The position numbers and the translations under genes were made by a program. A stretch of DNA of 11,497 bases from Paracoccaceae bacterium (GTDB lineage Bacteria; Pseudomonadota; Alphaproteobacteria; Rhodobacterales; Rhodobacteraceae): NCBI GenBank assembly GCA_013214715.1, contig JABSSB010000037.1, positions 1 through 11,497 on the forward strand. Reading direction: 5' to 3'. The stretch's first letter is position 1; each line of letters begins with the position of its first letter. Of the stretch, positions 1-7,550 are shown in pieces. The notes beneath the pieces are model-generated. The model had not been told where the DNA came from, did no database searches, and saw only the letters and a list, made by a program, of their open reading frames with translations.

Positions 1-23
1 GCCCCTTATTAAACTATTTTTCT

Positions 24-52
24 AGTTATATAGTTCCTTTTGGGATTGCAAG
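24..52 (-). promoter_or_regulatory. Possible leftward promoter for an unseen divergent gene
   Basis: On the minus strand a TTGCAA box (51-46) is followed by an AT-rich TATATAAC stretch (32-25). The spacing is 15-16 bases, depending on which hexamer is taken as the -10. It sits about 20 bases downstream, in the leftward direction, of the paired CTGGACT repeats at 72-103. That is the geometry expected when a MocR-type activator binds just upstream of a -35 box. The first 117 bases carry no gene of their own, so the target would lie beyond the left edge. The hexamer match is weak, and the call rests partly on the repeat context. Confidence 0.35.
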
Positions 53-71
53 CCTTTTCTTGCTATGCGCC

Positions 72-103
72 ATAAGTCCAGATTGTCGCCAATGTCAGTC
101 CAG
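72..103 (-). promoter_or_regulatory. Candidate TauR operator: two direct repeats upstream of tauR
   Basis: Read on the minus strand, CTGGACTGAC (103-94) and CTGGACTTAT (81-72) form a direct repeat with a 22-base period, about two helical turns, so both copies would face the same side of the DNA. The 12-base spacer itself has ATTG/CAAT arms (82-85 and 90-93). MocR-family regulators typically bind direct repeats, and from memory the alphaproteobacterial TauR site resembles CTGGACYTAA; that consensus was not checked. The site lies 15-46 bases before the tauR start codon, so it could serve both autoregulation and activation of a leftward gene. Confidence 0.55.
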
Positions 104-117
104 TTTAGGCTGTCACC

Positions 118-1587
118 ATGGCCATAGCAGTTGACAGTTTCTTCCTCGCCCCCGATGCCAAAGGCACGTTGCAGGCACAAATTCAGCAGATGATCGCCGA
201 GAACATCCTGTCCGGGCGCTTCAGACCGGGGGAAAAGATGCCCTCCTCGCGCGCGCTGGCCACACATCTGGGCGTCAGCCGTATCACTGTAACCCTGGCC
301 TATACCGAACTTGTCGCCTCGGATTACTTGGCCTCGCGGGCGCGGTCGGGATATTTCATCTCGGATGAGGCGCCGGTGCCGCCGAGCTATGATCCTCAGC
401 CACGCGGCGAAGATCGGGTCAATTGGGCGCAGGTTCTGAACCGATTTTCAGATGGGGATACCCCACAAAAACCCGCTGATTGGGCCGAATACAAATACCC
501 GTTTATCTACGGCCAGGTCGATGGCGCGCTGTTTGATCATGCCAATTGGCGCGCTTGCGCCCTGCGTGCCTTGGGGCAGCGCGATTTCCGGGCGCTATCG
601 GCGGACCTCTATGACCAGGATGACCCGCAGCTGATCGAATATATTGCCCGCCACACATTGCCGCGGCGTGGGATTTTAGCCCATCCCGATGAAATCCTGA
701 TTACGCTTGGCGCACAGAACGCGCTGTGGCTTGCCGCGCAGCTATTGCTGGGACCCGGGCGGCGGGCCGTTGTGGAGGATCCGACCTACTATGGGCTGCG
801 CGATCTTTTGGCCCATCAGGGCTGCGACGTCACAGAACTGCCGGTGGACCGGGATGGGTTGCCCCCCGATCAGATCGAAGCCGCGGACGTGATTTTCACG
901 ACGCCAAGCCATCAATGCCCGACAACGGCCACGATGCCCATGCCGCGGCGTCAAGCCCTGCTGCAACGCGCGCGCGAGCTTGATGCGCTGATCGTAGAAG
1001 ATGATTACGAATTTGAGATGGCCTTCCTCGGCGCCCCCTCCCCGGCTTTGAAATCGCTCGATACCGATGGGCGGGTGATCTATGTGGGCAGCTTCTCCAA
1101 ATCGTTGTTTCCGGGGCTGAGGCTGGGATATCTGGTGGCTTCGGCGCCAATGATCCGCGAAGCGCGGGCCTTGCGCGCCTCGCTCCTGCGTCATCCGCCG
1201 GGCTTGTTGCAAAGATCAGCCGCCTATTTTCTATCCTTGGGCCATTATGACGCGCAGGTGCGGCGCATGTCACGCGCGTTGCTGGGACGACGGGAAGCGC
1301 TGGAAGCGGCGATTTCTCTGCATGGCCTGCAGATCGCCGGGCGCGGGGTATTTGGCGGCTCATCGCTTTGGATGGAAGCGCCCGACCATGTCGATACTGC
1401 GCAGCTCAGCACCGATTTGCGCGCGCATAAGGTCTATATCGAACCTGGTGCCCCGTTTTTTGCCGGGGCCGACAAACCGAAGAATTACTACCGTCTGGGC
1501 TATTCCGCCATCCCGGCCGACCGCATCCATCGCGGGATCGAAATCCTGGCCGAAGCGCTGGAGCCATCTGGCCTTAAGAAGGCCTGA
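118..1587 (+). CDS. tauR: MocR/TauR-type PLP-dependent transcriptional regulator of sulfonate use
   Basis: This 489-residue protein has the two-part MocR layout. A GntR-type winged helix occupies about residues 16-85 and includes the stretch MPSSRALATHLGVSR. A fold-type I aminotransferase-like domain runs from about 125 to 485. The PLP-site residues are visible: N201 in GAQNALW, D295 and Y297 in VEDDYEFEM, and the Schiff-base lysine K328 in GSFSKSLFPG. In this family the aminotransferase domain senses ligand (in TauR, taurine with PLP) and does not act as an enzyme. Adjacency to xsc is what points to TauR rather than GabR or PdxR. The ATG at 118 has only a weak AGG upstream (107-109), but the N-terminus starts correctly before the DNA-binding domain and no better start is visible. 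Repeats upstream and at the 3' end suggest it controls itself, a leftward gene and xsc. Confidence 0.85.
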   Translation: MAIAVDSFFLAPDAKGTLQAQIQQMIAENILSGRFRPGEKMPSSRALATHLGVSRITVTLAYTELVASDYLASRARSGYFISDEAPVPPSYDPQPRGEDRVNWAQVLNRFSDGDTPQKPADWAEYKYPFIYGQVDGALFDHANWRACALRALGQRDFRALSADLYDQDDPQLIEYIARHTLPRRGILAHPDEILITLGAQNALWLAAQLLLGPGRRAVVEDPTYYGLRDLLAHQGCDVTELPVDRDGLPPDQIEAADVIFTTPSHQCPTTATMPMPRRQALLQRARELDALIVEDDYEFEMAFLGAPSPALKSLDTDGRVIYVGSFSKSLFPGLRLGYLVASAPMIREARALRASLLRHPPGLLQRSAAYFLSLGHYDAQVRRMSRALLGRREALEAAISLHGLQIAGRGVFGGSSLWMEAPDHVDTAQLSTDLRAHKVYIEPGAPFFAGADKPKNYYRLGYSAIPADRIHRGIEILAEALEPSGLKKA

Positions 1588-1600
1588 ACTCTGGCCCTAT
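1568..1600 (+). promoter_or_regulatory. Candidate TauR operator in front of xsc, overlapping the tauR 3' end
   Basis: CTGGCCTTAA (1568-1577) and CTGGCCCTAT (1591-1600) form a direct repeat with a 23-base period. They resemble the CTGGACT pair upstream of tauR, with C replacing A at position 5. The first copy is inside the last codons of tauR and the second lies just past its stop codon. The pair reads towards xsc, whose start is 65 bases past the second copy. I see no convincing -35/-10 pair downstream, which fits a promoter needing an activator. Part of this similarity could be chance, because the first copy is also coding sequence. Confidence 0.45.
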
Positions 1601-1617
1601 CCGTCGCCCCCGCCTGC

Positions 1618-1637
1618 GGTTTACCGAAAGGGAAACC
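1618..1637 (+). other. RNA hairpin with a GAAA tetraloop in the tauR-xsc gap
   Basis: GGTTT (1618-1622) pairs with AAACC (1633-1637). After an A/G mismatch, CC (1624-1625) pairs with GG (1630-1631) around a GAAA loop (1626-1629). GNRA loops are stable in RNA. No T-run follows, so it is not a classical terminator. It ends 15 bases before the xsc ribosome-binding site GGGAGG (1653-1658). It could stabilise the xsc mRNA 5' end, separate tauR from xsc messages, or have no role. Confidence 0.35.
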
Positions 1638-1665
1638 TCAACCCCGCTGTCAGGGAGGATGCCCC

Positions 1666-3441
1666 ATGCGCATGACCACAGAAGAAGCCTTTGTGAAAAC
1701 CCTGCAGATGCATGGGATCGACAACGCGTTTGGGATCATCGGCTCGGCCTTTATGCCGATCTCAGACCTGTTTCCGCAGGCAGGCATCACCTTCTGGGAC
1801 TGTGCGCATGAAGGCTCAGGCGGGATGATGGCGGACGGCTTTACTCGCGCGTCGGGCCGGATGTCGATGATGATCGCGCAGAACGGCCCTGGCATCACCA
1901 ATTTCGTAACAGCTGTGAAAACCGCCTACTGGAACCACACACCGCTTTTGCTGGTCACACCCCAAGCGGCCAACAAGACCATCGGCCAGGGCGGGTTTCA
2001 GGAAGTCGAACAGATGGCGCTCTTCAAGGACATGGTCGCCTATCAGGAAGAGGTCCGCGACCCTGCCCGCGTGGCCGAAGTGCTCAACCGTGTGATCCTT
2101 CAGGCCAAACGCGCCAGCGCACCTGCGCAGATCAACATGCCGCGCGATTTCTGGACGATGGAGATTGATATCGACCTGCCCGAAATCGTCGCATTTGAAC
2201 GCCCCTCGGGCGGGGATGATGCGCTGGACCGCGCGGCAGAGATGCTGTCAGAGGCGCGCTTCCCCGTCATCCTGAACGGCGCTGGCGTGGTTCTTGCGGG
2301 TGCGATCCCCGACACAATGACGCTGGCCGAACGCCTCGATGCGCCAGTCTGCGTGGGCTATCAGCATAATGACGCCTTCCCCGGCTCGCATCCTTTGTTT
2401 GCCGGGCCGCTGGGCTATAACGGCTCGAAGGCCGGGATGGAATTGATCGCCAAGGCGGATGTTGTGCTGGCGCTTGGCACGCGGTTGAATCCGTTTTCCA
2501 CCCTGCCAGGCTATGGCATCGATTACTGGCCGAAAGAGGCCAAGATCATTCAGGTGGACCTGAATCCCGACCGCATCGGTCTGACCAAGAAAGTCACTGT
2601 GGGCATCGTGGGCGATGCGAGCAAAGTGGCGCGCGGCATCCTTTCGCGTCTCTCGGATGTGGCGGGCGATGCAGACCGCACCGCACGCCGCGACATGATT
2701 GCGCAGACCAAATCGGCCTGGGCTCAGCAACTGGCCTCAATGGATCATGAGGATGATGACCCCGGCACCAGCTGGAACCAGCGCGCCCGCGATGCCAAAC
2801 CCAACTGGATGAGTCCCCGCATGGCCTGGCGCGCGATCCAGCGCGCCCTGCCCGCCGAGGCAATCATTTCCTCCGACATCGGCAACAACTGCGCCATCGG
2901 CAACGCCTATCCCAGCTTTGAAGAGGGTCGCAAATACCTCGCCCCCGGTTTATTCGGCCCCTGCGGCTATGGTCTGCCCGCGATTGTAGGCGCCAAGATC
3001 GGCTGCCCGGACACACCCGTGGTGGGATTTGCTGGCGACGGCGCCTTTGGCATAGCAGTGACCGAATTGACCGCGATTGGCCGCAGCGAATGGCCCGCCG
3101 TCACGATGGTGGTTTTCCGCAACTATCAATGGGGCGCGGAAAAGCGGAACTCGACCCTGTGGTATGATGACAATTTCGTCGGCACCGAGCTGGATGATGA
3201 TGTGTCCTATGCTGGCATCGCACAGGCCTGCGGATTGCAGGGTGTGCAGGCCCGTACGATGGAGGATTTGTCCGACGCTCTGACGACGGCGCTGGCCGAT
3301 CAGAAAGCGGGCAAGACGACCCTGATCGAAGCCCTGATCAATCAGGAACTAGGGGAGCCGTTCCGCCGTGATGCGATGAAAAAACCGGTTGCGGTTGCGG
3401 GCATCAGCGCGGCGGATATGCGCCCGCAAACTGTGCTTTGA
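1666..3441 (+). CDS. xsc: Sulfoacetaldehyde acetyltransferase
   Basis: This 591-residue thiamine-diphosphate enzyme cleaves sulfoacetaldehyde with phosphate to acetyl phosphate and sulfite, the desulfonation step of taurine and isethionate breakdown, in the cytoplasm. The N-terminus (MTTEEAFVKTLQMHG, then GIIGSAFMPISDLFP) is characteristic of Xsc rather than acetolactate synthase. E49 in AHEGSGG matches the conserved cofactor-activating glutamate. The ThDP/Mg motif is GDG at 457-459 with N486, 26 residues on. The full length fits the family. The ATG at 1666 follows GGGAGG (1653-1658) by seven bases; a second in-frame ATG at 1672 is less well placed. The gene is 78 bases downstream of tauR. 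The usual partner pta does not follow. Confidence 0.96.
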   Translation: MRMTTEEAFVKTLQMHGIDNAFGIIGSAFMPISDLFPQAGITFWDCAHEGSGGMMADGFTRASGRMSMMIAQNGPGITNFVTAVKTAYWNHTPLLLVTPQAANKTIGQGGFQEVEQMALFKDMVAYQEEVRDPARVAEVLNRVILQAKRASAPAQINMPRDFWTMEIDIDLPEIVAFERPSGGDDALDRAAEMLSEARFPVILNGAGVVLAGAIPDTMTLAERLDAPVCVGYQHNDAFPGSHPLFAGPLGYNGSKAGMELIAKADVVLALGTRLNPFSTLPGYGIDYWPKEAKIIQVDLNPDRIGLTKKVTVGIVGDASKVARGILSRLSDVAGDADRTARRDMIAQTKSAWAQQLASMDHEDDDPGTSWNQRARDAKPNWMSPRMAWRAIQRALPAEAIISSDIGNNCAIGNAYPSFEEGRKYLAPGLFGPCGYGLPAIVGAKIGCPDTPVVGFAGDGAFGIAVTELTAIGRSEWPAVTMVVFRNYQWGAEKRNSTLWYDDNFVGTELDDDVSYAGIAQACGLQGVQARTMEDLSDALTTALADQKAGKTTLIEALINQELGEPFRRDAMKKPVAVAGISAADMRPQTVL

Positions 3442-3463
3442 TAGGGGGGAAAGATCCTCTTTG

Positions 3464-3491
3464 GACGACCGTGTTTCGCAATGCGGTCGTC
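3464..3491 (+). terminator. Hairpin just after xsc, possible partial terminator or processing site
   Basis: GACGACCG (3464-3471) and CGGTCGTC (3484-3491) form a perfect 8-bp stem with a 12-base loop, 22 bases after the xsc stop. No T-run follows, so it is not a standard intrinsic terminator. In a polycistronic message such a stem could protect the 3' end of xsc mRNA and let xsc be expressed more highly than the downstream exporter and soe genes. The stem is seen directly; the function is inferred. Confidence 0.4.
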
Positions 3492-3558
3492 GCTGATCCT
3501 GCGAGGCTTTCCTTTGGCACGAAATCAAGGCACAAGGTTCTTTAATCGCGATGAAACT

Positions 3559-3582
3559 CGGAAATATGTTCCGACAATTCCG
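3559..3582. promoter_or_regulatory. Inverted repeat CGGAA-N5-TTCCG plus a third half-site
   Basis: CGGAA (3559-3563) and TTCCG (3569-3573) are an exact inverted repeat with a 5-base spacer. A further TTCCG follows at 3578-3582. It lies in the 239-base, comparatively AT-rich gap before the exporter gene, where an internal promoter could sit. A TATATA element at 3653-3658 is a possible -10, but no convincing -35 is correctly spaced. I do not know a regulator with this site, so it is offered as a candidate operator only. The rest of the gap (3442-3680) shows no credible gene. Confidence 0.25.
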
Positions 3583-3680
3583 CCAAAAAAAGGACAGGAC
3601 CCCTTGCAAACGCGCCTGACCAACTGGCCCAAAAATAAAAAGAAGACTACGATATATACCACCAGCCTGAAGGGTTCGGC

Positions 3681-4703
3681 ATGACAGAGGTTGCTTCGAC
3701 ACCGATGACGTCGGCCAAAGCCAAGTTTCACGAGCTGTTTCCCGGTATTGCCGTGGCCTGCATTGTTGCCGTCACCGCGCAGTTTCTGTCCGAGCATTAC
3801 GCCACCCCTGCCATGCTGCTTGCGCTGCTCATCGGGCTGGCTTTGGGATTTCTGGGCGAGGAAGGCCGTACAGTGCCGGGCATTGCGTTTGCCGCGCGCA
3901 GCCTATTGCGCCTCGGCGTGGCGTTTCTGGGCGTGCGGGTATCGATGGCGCTGATGGCGGGTCTGGGTTGGGATGTGATTATCCTGATCGTGGCTGGCGT
4001 CGTTGCAACGATCCTTTTTGGTTTCGCGATCATCCGGCTTTTTGGCCATAAATGGCGCTTCGCGCTGCTCACTTCCGGCTCGGTCGCGATCTGCGGCGCC
4101 TCGGCGGCGGTCGCCATCGCAGCGATCCTGCCGCGTGATGAAAGGTCGGAGGAGCGGTTGGCCTTTACTGTCATGGGGGTCACGATCCTGTCGACCGTGG
4201 CCATGATAGCCTATCCGATCTTGTCGAATTACCTTGAATTCAACGCGCAGGAAGCGGGTCTCTTTCTGGGCGGAACAATTCATGACGTGGCACAGGTGGT
4301 GGGTGCGGGCTTTTCAATTTCCGAGACAACAGGCGACACCGCAACATTGGTCAAGCTGATCCGTGTGTCGATGCTGGCACCTGTGGTGCTGGTGGCCGCA
4401 GTGCTGATCCGACGCTTTGGCGAGACGCCCCATGACGGGCAAACGCCGCCTTTGCTGCCGGGATTTGTCCTGGGCTTTCTTGCGCTGGCGGCGTTGAACT
4501 CGTTCGGGCTGCTGCCGCAATTTGCAGTCGACGGACTCAGCCAGACATCGCGCTGGCTATTGCTGATCGCGATTGCCGCCGTTGGGATGAAAACGAACCT
4601 GAAACAGGTGGTATCGGTGGGCGGTGCAGCGATTGGACTGATCCTAGTCGAGACACTCTTTATCGCGGCGTTTATTCTAGTCGGGATGAAGCTCGTGCTT
4701 TGA
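3681..4703 (+). CDS. YeiH/TauZ-type putative sulfate/sulfite exporter
   Basis: This is a 340-residue, very hydrophobic inner-membrane protein of the YeiH family (UPF0324, Pfam Cons_hypoth698) with roughly ten membrane segments. Family signatures are visible: GSVAICGASAAVAIAA beginning at residue 133, GGTIHDVAQVVGAG at 197-210, and GMKTNLKQ near the C-terminus. Members near xsc in other alphaproteobacteria have been named TauZ or SuyZ and proposed to export the sulfate or sulfite released from sulfonates. The transported ion is inferred from context, not proven by sequence. The start at 3681 follows GAAGGG (3669-3674) by six bases. It ends 21 bases before soeA, consistent with co-transcription with the sulfite-oxidising enzyme. 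Confidence 0.85.
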   Translation: MTEVASTPMTSAKAKFHELFPGIAVACIVAVTAQFLSEHYATPAMLLALLIGLALGFLGEEGRTVPGIAFAARSLLRLGVAFLGVRVSMALMAGLGWDVIILIVAGVVATILFGFAIIRLFGHKWRFALLTSGSVAICGASAAVAIAAILPRDERSEERLAFTVMGVTILSTVAMIAYPILSNYLEFNAQEAGLFLGGTIHDVAQVVGAGFSISETTGDTATLVKLIRVSMLAPVVLVAAVLIRRFGETPHDGQTPPLLPGFVLGFLALAALNSFGLLPQFAVDGLSQTSRWLLLIAIAAVGMKTNLKQVVSVGGAAIGLILVETLFIAAFILVGMKLVL

Positions 4704-4724
4704 CGGGAATTCCAGGGAGGGAAC

Positions 4725-7550
4725 ATGACAATTCAGCAACCAAAGGTGGATACGTCTCCGGCCGTGTCCGACGAGGTGCACAAGACGACCTGTTACATGT
4801 GCGCCTGCCGCTGCGGGATCAATGTTCACCTCAAGGATGGCAAAGTCTCGTATATAGAGGGCAACCGCGACCATCCGGTAAACCAGGGCGTATTATGCGC
4901 CAAGGGTAGCGCCGGTATCATGCAGCACCTTTCCCCCTCTCGACTGCGCGCGCCGCTGAAACGTGTCGGCCCGCGCGGCTCGGGTCAATTCGAAGAGATC
5001 AGCTGGGACGAAGCGCTTGAGATCGCCACCGACTGGCTTGCACCCCTGCGCCGCAACCACCCCGAACGGCTGGCCTTTTTCACCGGCCGCGACCAAAGCC
5101 AAAGTTTCACCAGCTTCTGGGCCCAAAATTTCGGCACCCCGAATTATGCCGCCCATGGCGGTTTCTGCTCTGTAAACATGGCTGCCGCCGGCATCTATAC
5201 AATGGGCGGCGCTTTTTGGGAGTTCGGACAGCCGGATTGGGACCGCGCCAAGCTGTTCATGCTCTTTGGCGTGGCCGAAGATCACGACAGCAACCCGATC
5301 AAGATCGGGTTGGGAAAACTCAAAGAGCGCGGCGCGCGCGTGATCGGCGTGAACCCGATCCGCTCAGGCTATAACGCGGTGGCAGATGACTGGGTGGGCA
5401 TCACGCCCGGAACCGACGGGCTCTTTATCCTCGCGCTTGTGCATGAGTTGATGAAGGCCGGGCGAGTCGACCTCGACTATCTCTCGCGCTGGACGAATGC
5501 GCCCTGTCTGGTCAATAGCGACCCTTCCTCGCCGGAACATGGGCTGCTGCTGCGCGATGGTGATGGGAAAACCCTCGTGATCGACCGGGTGACAGGCAAG
5601 CTTACGCCGTTCGATCAAAAAGGCGTCCGTCCCGATCTGTCTGCAACCTATGACAAAGATGGCATCACCCATCGCCCGGTGTTCCACCTCATGGCCGAGC
5701 GGTATCTGGACCCGCAATACGCGCCCGAGGCGGTGGCCGATCGCTGCGGTGTCAGCGCCAGCATAATCCGCGCCATCGCCGCCGAATTGGCACGTGTCGC
5801 CTTTGATGACGCGTTTGAACTGGATCAGCCCTGGACCGATTTCCGGGGCGAACAGCATGACACAATGATCGGCCGGCCTGTTGCGATGCACGCCATGCGC
5901 GGCATCTCAGCGCATGCCAACGGGTTCCAGACCTGCCGCGCGCTGCACATGCTGCAAATCCTGTTGGGCACGGTCGAAGCGCCCGGTGGGTTCCGCTTCA
6001 AACCGCCCTACCCCAAACCACCAGAAGCCCACCCCAAACCGCATTGCAAGGTCAGGCCAGACAGCCCACTGGATGGTCCACATCTGGGCTTCGTGCACGG
6101 CCCGGACGATCTGGCACTCAATGCCGATGGCACGCCTGCACGCATCGACAAGGCGTTTTCGTGGAATAATCCCATGTCCGCCCACGGGCTGATGCACATG
6201 GTCATCTCAAACGCCCATGCCGGGGATCCCTACAAGATCGATACGCTGTTCCTTTATATGGCGAACATGGCGTGGAACTCCTCCATGAATACCGGGGCGG
6301 TGGGCGATATGCTCACCGACAAAGACGAAAACGGCGACTATAAAATCCCGCGCATCATCTATGCCGATGCCTATAGCTCGGAAATGGTGGCCTTTGCCGA
6401 TCTGATCCTGCCGGACACGACCTATCTGGAACGGCATGACTGCATCTCGCTGCTCGACCGACCAATCTGCGAAGCTGATGCCGCCGCCGACGCCATCCGC
6501 TGGCCTGTGGTGGAGCCTGACCGCGACGTGCGCGGCTTCCAATCTGTTCTGGTCGATCTCGGCGCGCGCCTGTTCCTGCCGGGGTTCATCAATGAAGATG
6601 GCAGCGCGAAATACCGCGATTACGCCGATTACATGATCCATCACGAACGCAAGCCAGGGATCGGACCACTGGCAGGCTGGCGCGGTGCGGACGGGTCGGG
6701 TGGGCCGATGTCCGCAGGACGAGGGGCACCCAACCCGGAGCAGATCGACCGATACATCGAAAATGGTGGTTTCTTCATCCATCACATCCCCGATGAAGCA
6801 CAATATATGAAGCCGTGGAACGCCGCCTATCAGGATTGGGCGGTGGATCTCGGCCTCTATGACAGCCCGCAGCCCTATCTGTTCAACCTCTATGTCGAAC
6901 CGCTGCGCCGGTTCCAACTGGCCGCAGAAGGGCATGGAGAGCGGCAGCCGCCAGAGCATCTGCGCACCCGCATACGCGCGCAGATGGACCCGCTGCCGAT
7001 CTGGTATCCCTCCACTGCTCCGGACCCAGACTACCCGATCAACGCCCTGACCCAACGCCCGATGGCAATGTATCACAGCTGGGGCAGCCAAAACGCCTGG
7101 CTGCGTCAGATCCATGGCCGCAACCCCCTTTATCTGCCCAGCAACCTGATGCAGGACCATGGGTTCAAAGATGGCGACTGGGCGCGCGTGACCTCGCCCC
7201 ATGGTGAAATTGTCGTGCCGGTTGCCGAGATGGCAGCGCTGAACCCTAATACAGTCTGGACTTGGAATGCCATTGGCAAACGCAAGGGTGCCTGGGCTCT
7301 CGACGATGATGCGCCCGAGACGACCAAGGGCTTCCTGCTCAACCATTTGATCCATGAACTTCTGCCACCCAAGGGCGATGGGCTGCGCTGGTCTAATTCC
7401 GACCCGATCACAGGGCAGGCTGCGTGGTTTGATCTCAAGGTCCGGATCGAAAAGGCCGCCACCCCGGCCGAGGCACAACCCACCTTCCCACCGCTGGGAT
7501 CGCCCGTGCCCAAAGGCAGCGCGCGCGCGACACCAAAGGGCGCCTCATGA
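4725..7550 (+). CDS. soeA: Sulfite dehydrogenase molybdopterin subunit SoeA
   Basis: This 941-residue protein of the DMSO-reductase superfamily should be the catalytic subunit of the membrane-bound cytoplasmic sulfite:quinone oxidoreductase SoeABC, oxidising sulfite to sulfate. An N-terminal [4Fe-4S] motif uses C23, C26, C30 and C58, the last in a C-x-K-G context. The putative molybdenum ligand is C148 in GGFCSVNM; cysteine fits the polysulfide/thiosulfate reductase and Soe branch rather than the serine of DMSO reductase. The C-terminal cofactor-binding domain occupies about 770-900. A proline-rich loop with several K-P pairs lies at 426-440. There is no twin-arginine signal peptide, so it should stay in the cytoplasm where Xsc releases sulfite. 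A strong GGGAGG (4715-4720) precedes the ATG by four bases. Assignment as Soe rather than another CISM oxidoreductase rests on xsc and exporter context plus the missing Tat signal. Confidence 0.87.
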   Translation: MTIQQPKVDTSPAVSDEVHKTTCYMCACRCGINVHLKDGKVSYIEGNRDHPVNQGVLCAKGSAGIMQHLSPSRLRAPLKRVGPRGSGQFEEISWDEALEIATDWLAPLRRNHPERLAFFTGRDQSQSFTSFWAQNFGTPNYAAHGGFCSVNMAAAGIYTMGGAFWEFGQPDWDRAKLFMLFGVAEDHDSNPIKIGLGKLKERGARVIGVNPIRSGYNAVADDWVGITPGTDGLFILALVHELMKAGRVDLDYLSRWTNAPCLVNSDPSSPEHGLLLRDGDGKTLVIDRVTGKLTPFDQKGVRPDLSATYDKDGITHRPVFHLMAERYLDPQYAPEAVADRCGVSASIIRAIAAELARVAFDDAFELDQPWTDFRGEQHDTMIGRPVAMHAMRGISAHANGFQTCRALHMLQILLGTVEAPGGFRFKPPYPKPPEAHPKPHCKVRPDSPLDGPHLGFVHGPDDLALNADGTPARIDKAFSWNNPMSAHGLMHMVISNAHAGDPYKIDTLFLYMANMAWNSSMNTGAVGDMLTDKDENGDYKIPRIIYADAYSSEMVAFADLILPDTTYLERHDCISLLDRPICEADAAADAIRWPVVEPDRDVRGFQSVLVDLGARLFLPGFINEDGSAKYRDYADYMIHHERKPGIGPLAGWRGADGSGGPMSAGRGAPNPEQIDRYIENGGFFIHHIPDEAQYMKPWNAAYQDWAVDLGLYDSPQPYLFNLYVEPLRRFQLAAEGHGERQPPEHLRTRIRAQMDPLPIWYPSTAPDPDYPINALTQRPMAMYHSWGSQNAWLRQIHGRNPLYLPSNLMQDHGFKDGDWARVTSPHGEIVVPVAEMAALNPNTVWTWNAIGKRKGAWALDDDAPETTKGFLLNHLIHELLPPKGDGLRWSNSDPITGQAAWFDLKVRIEKAATPAEAQPTFPPLGSPVPKGSARATPKGAS

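Noticed and set aside
3624..3633. CTGGCCCAAA as a third TauR-like half-site before the exporter gene
   Set aside because: There is no second half-site 22-23 bases to either side, so a single 8-of-10 match is likely chance.
3481..3684. A 67-codon open frame between xsc and the exporter gene
   Set aside because: It starts inside the hairpin stem after xsc, has no clear ribosome-binding site, overlaps the exporter start, and its K/T/R-rich translation resembles no family I know. It is better read as non-coding.
6207..7478. A long 423-codon minus-strand frame opposite soeA
   Set aside because: It is a shadow of the high-GC soeA gene. The product has no recognisable domain, while soeA shows cofactor and metal-binding motifs throughout.
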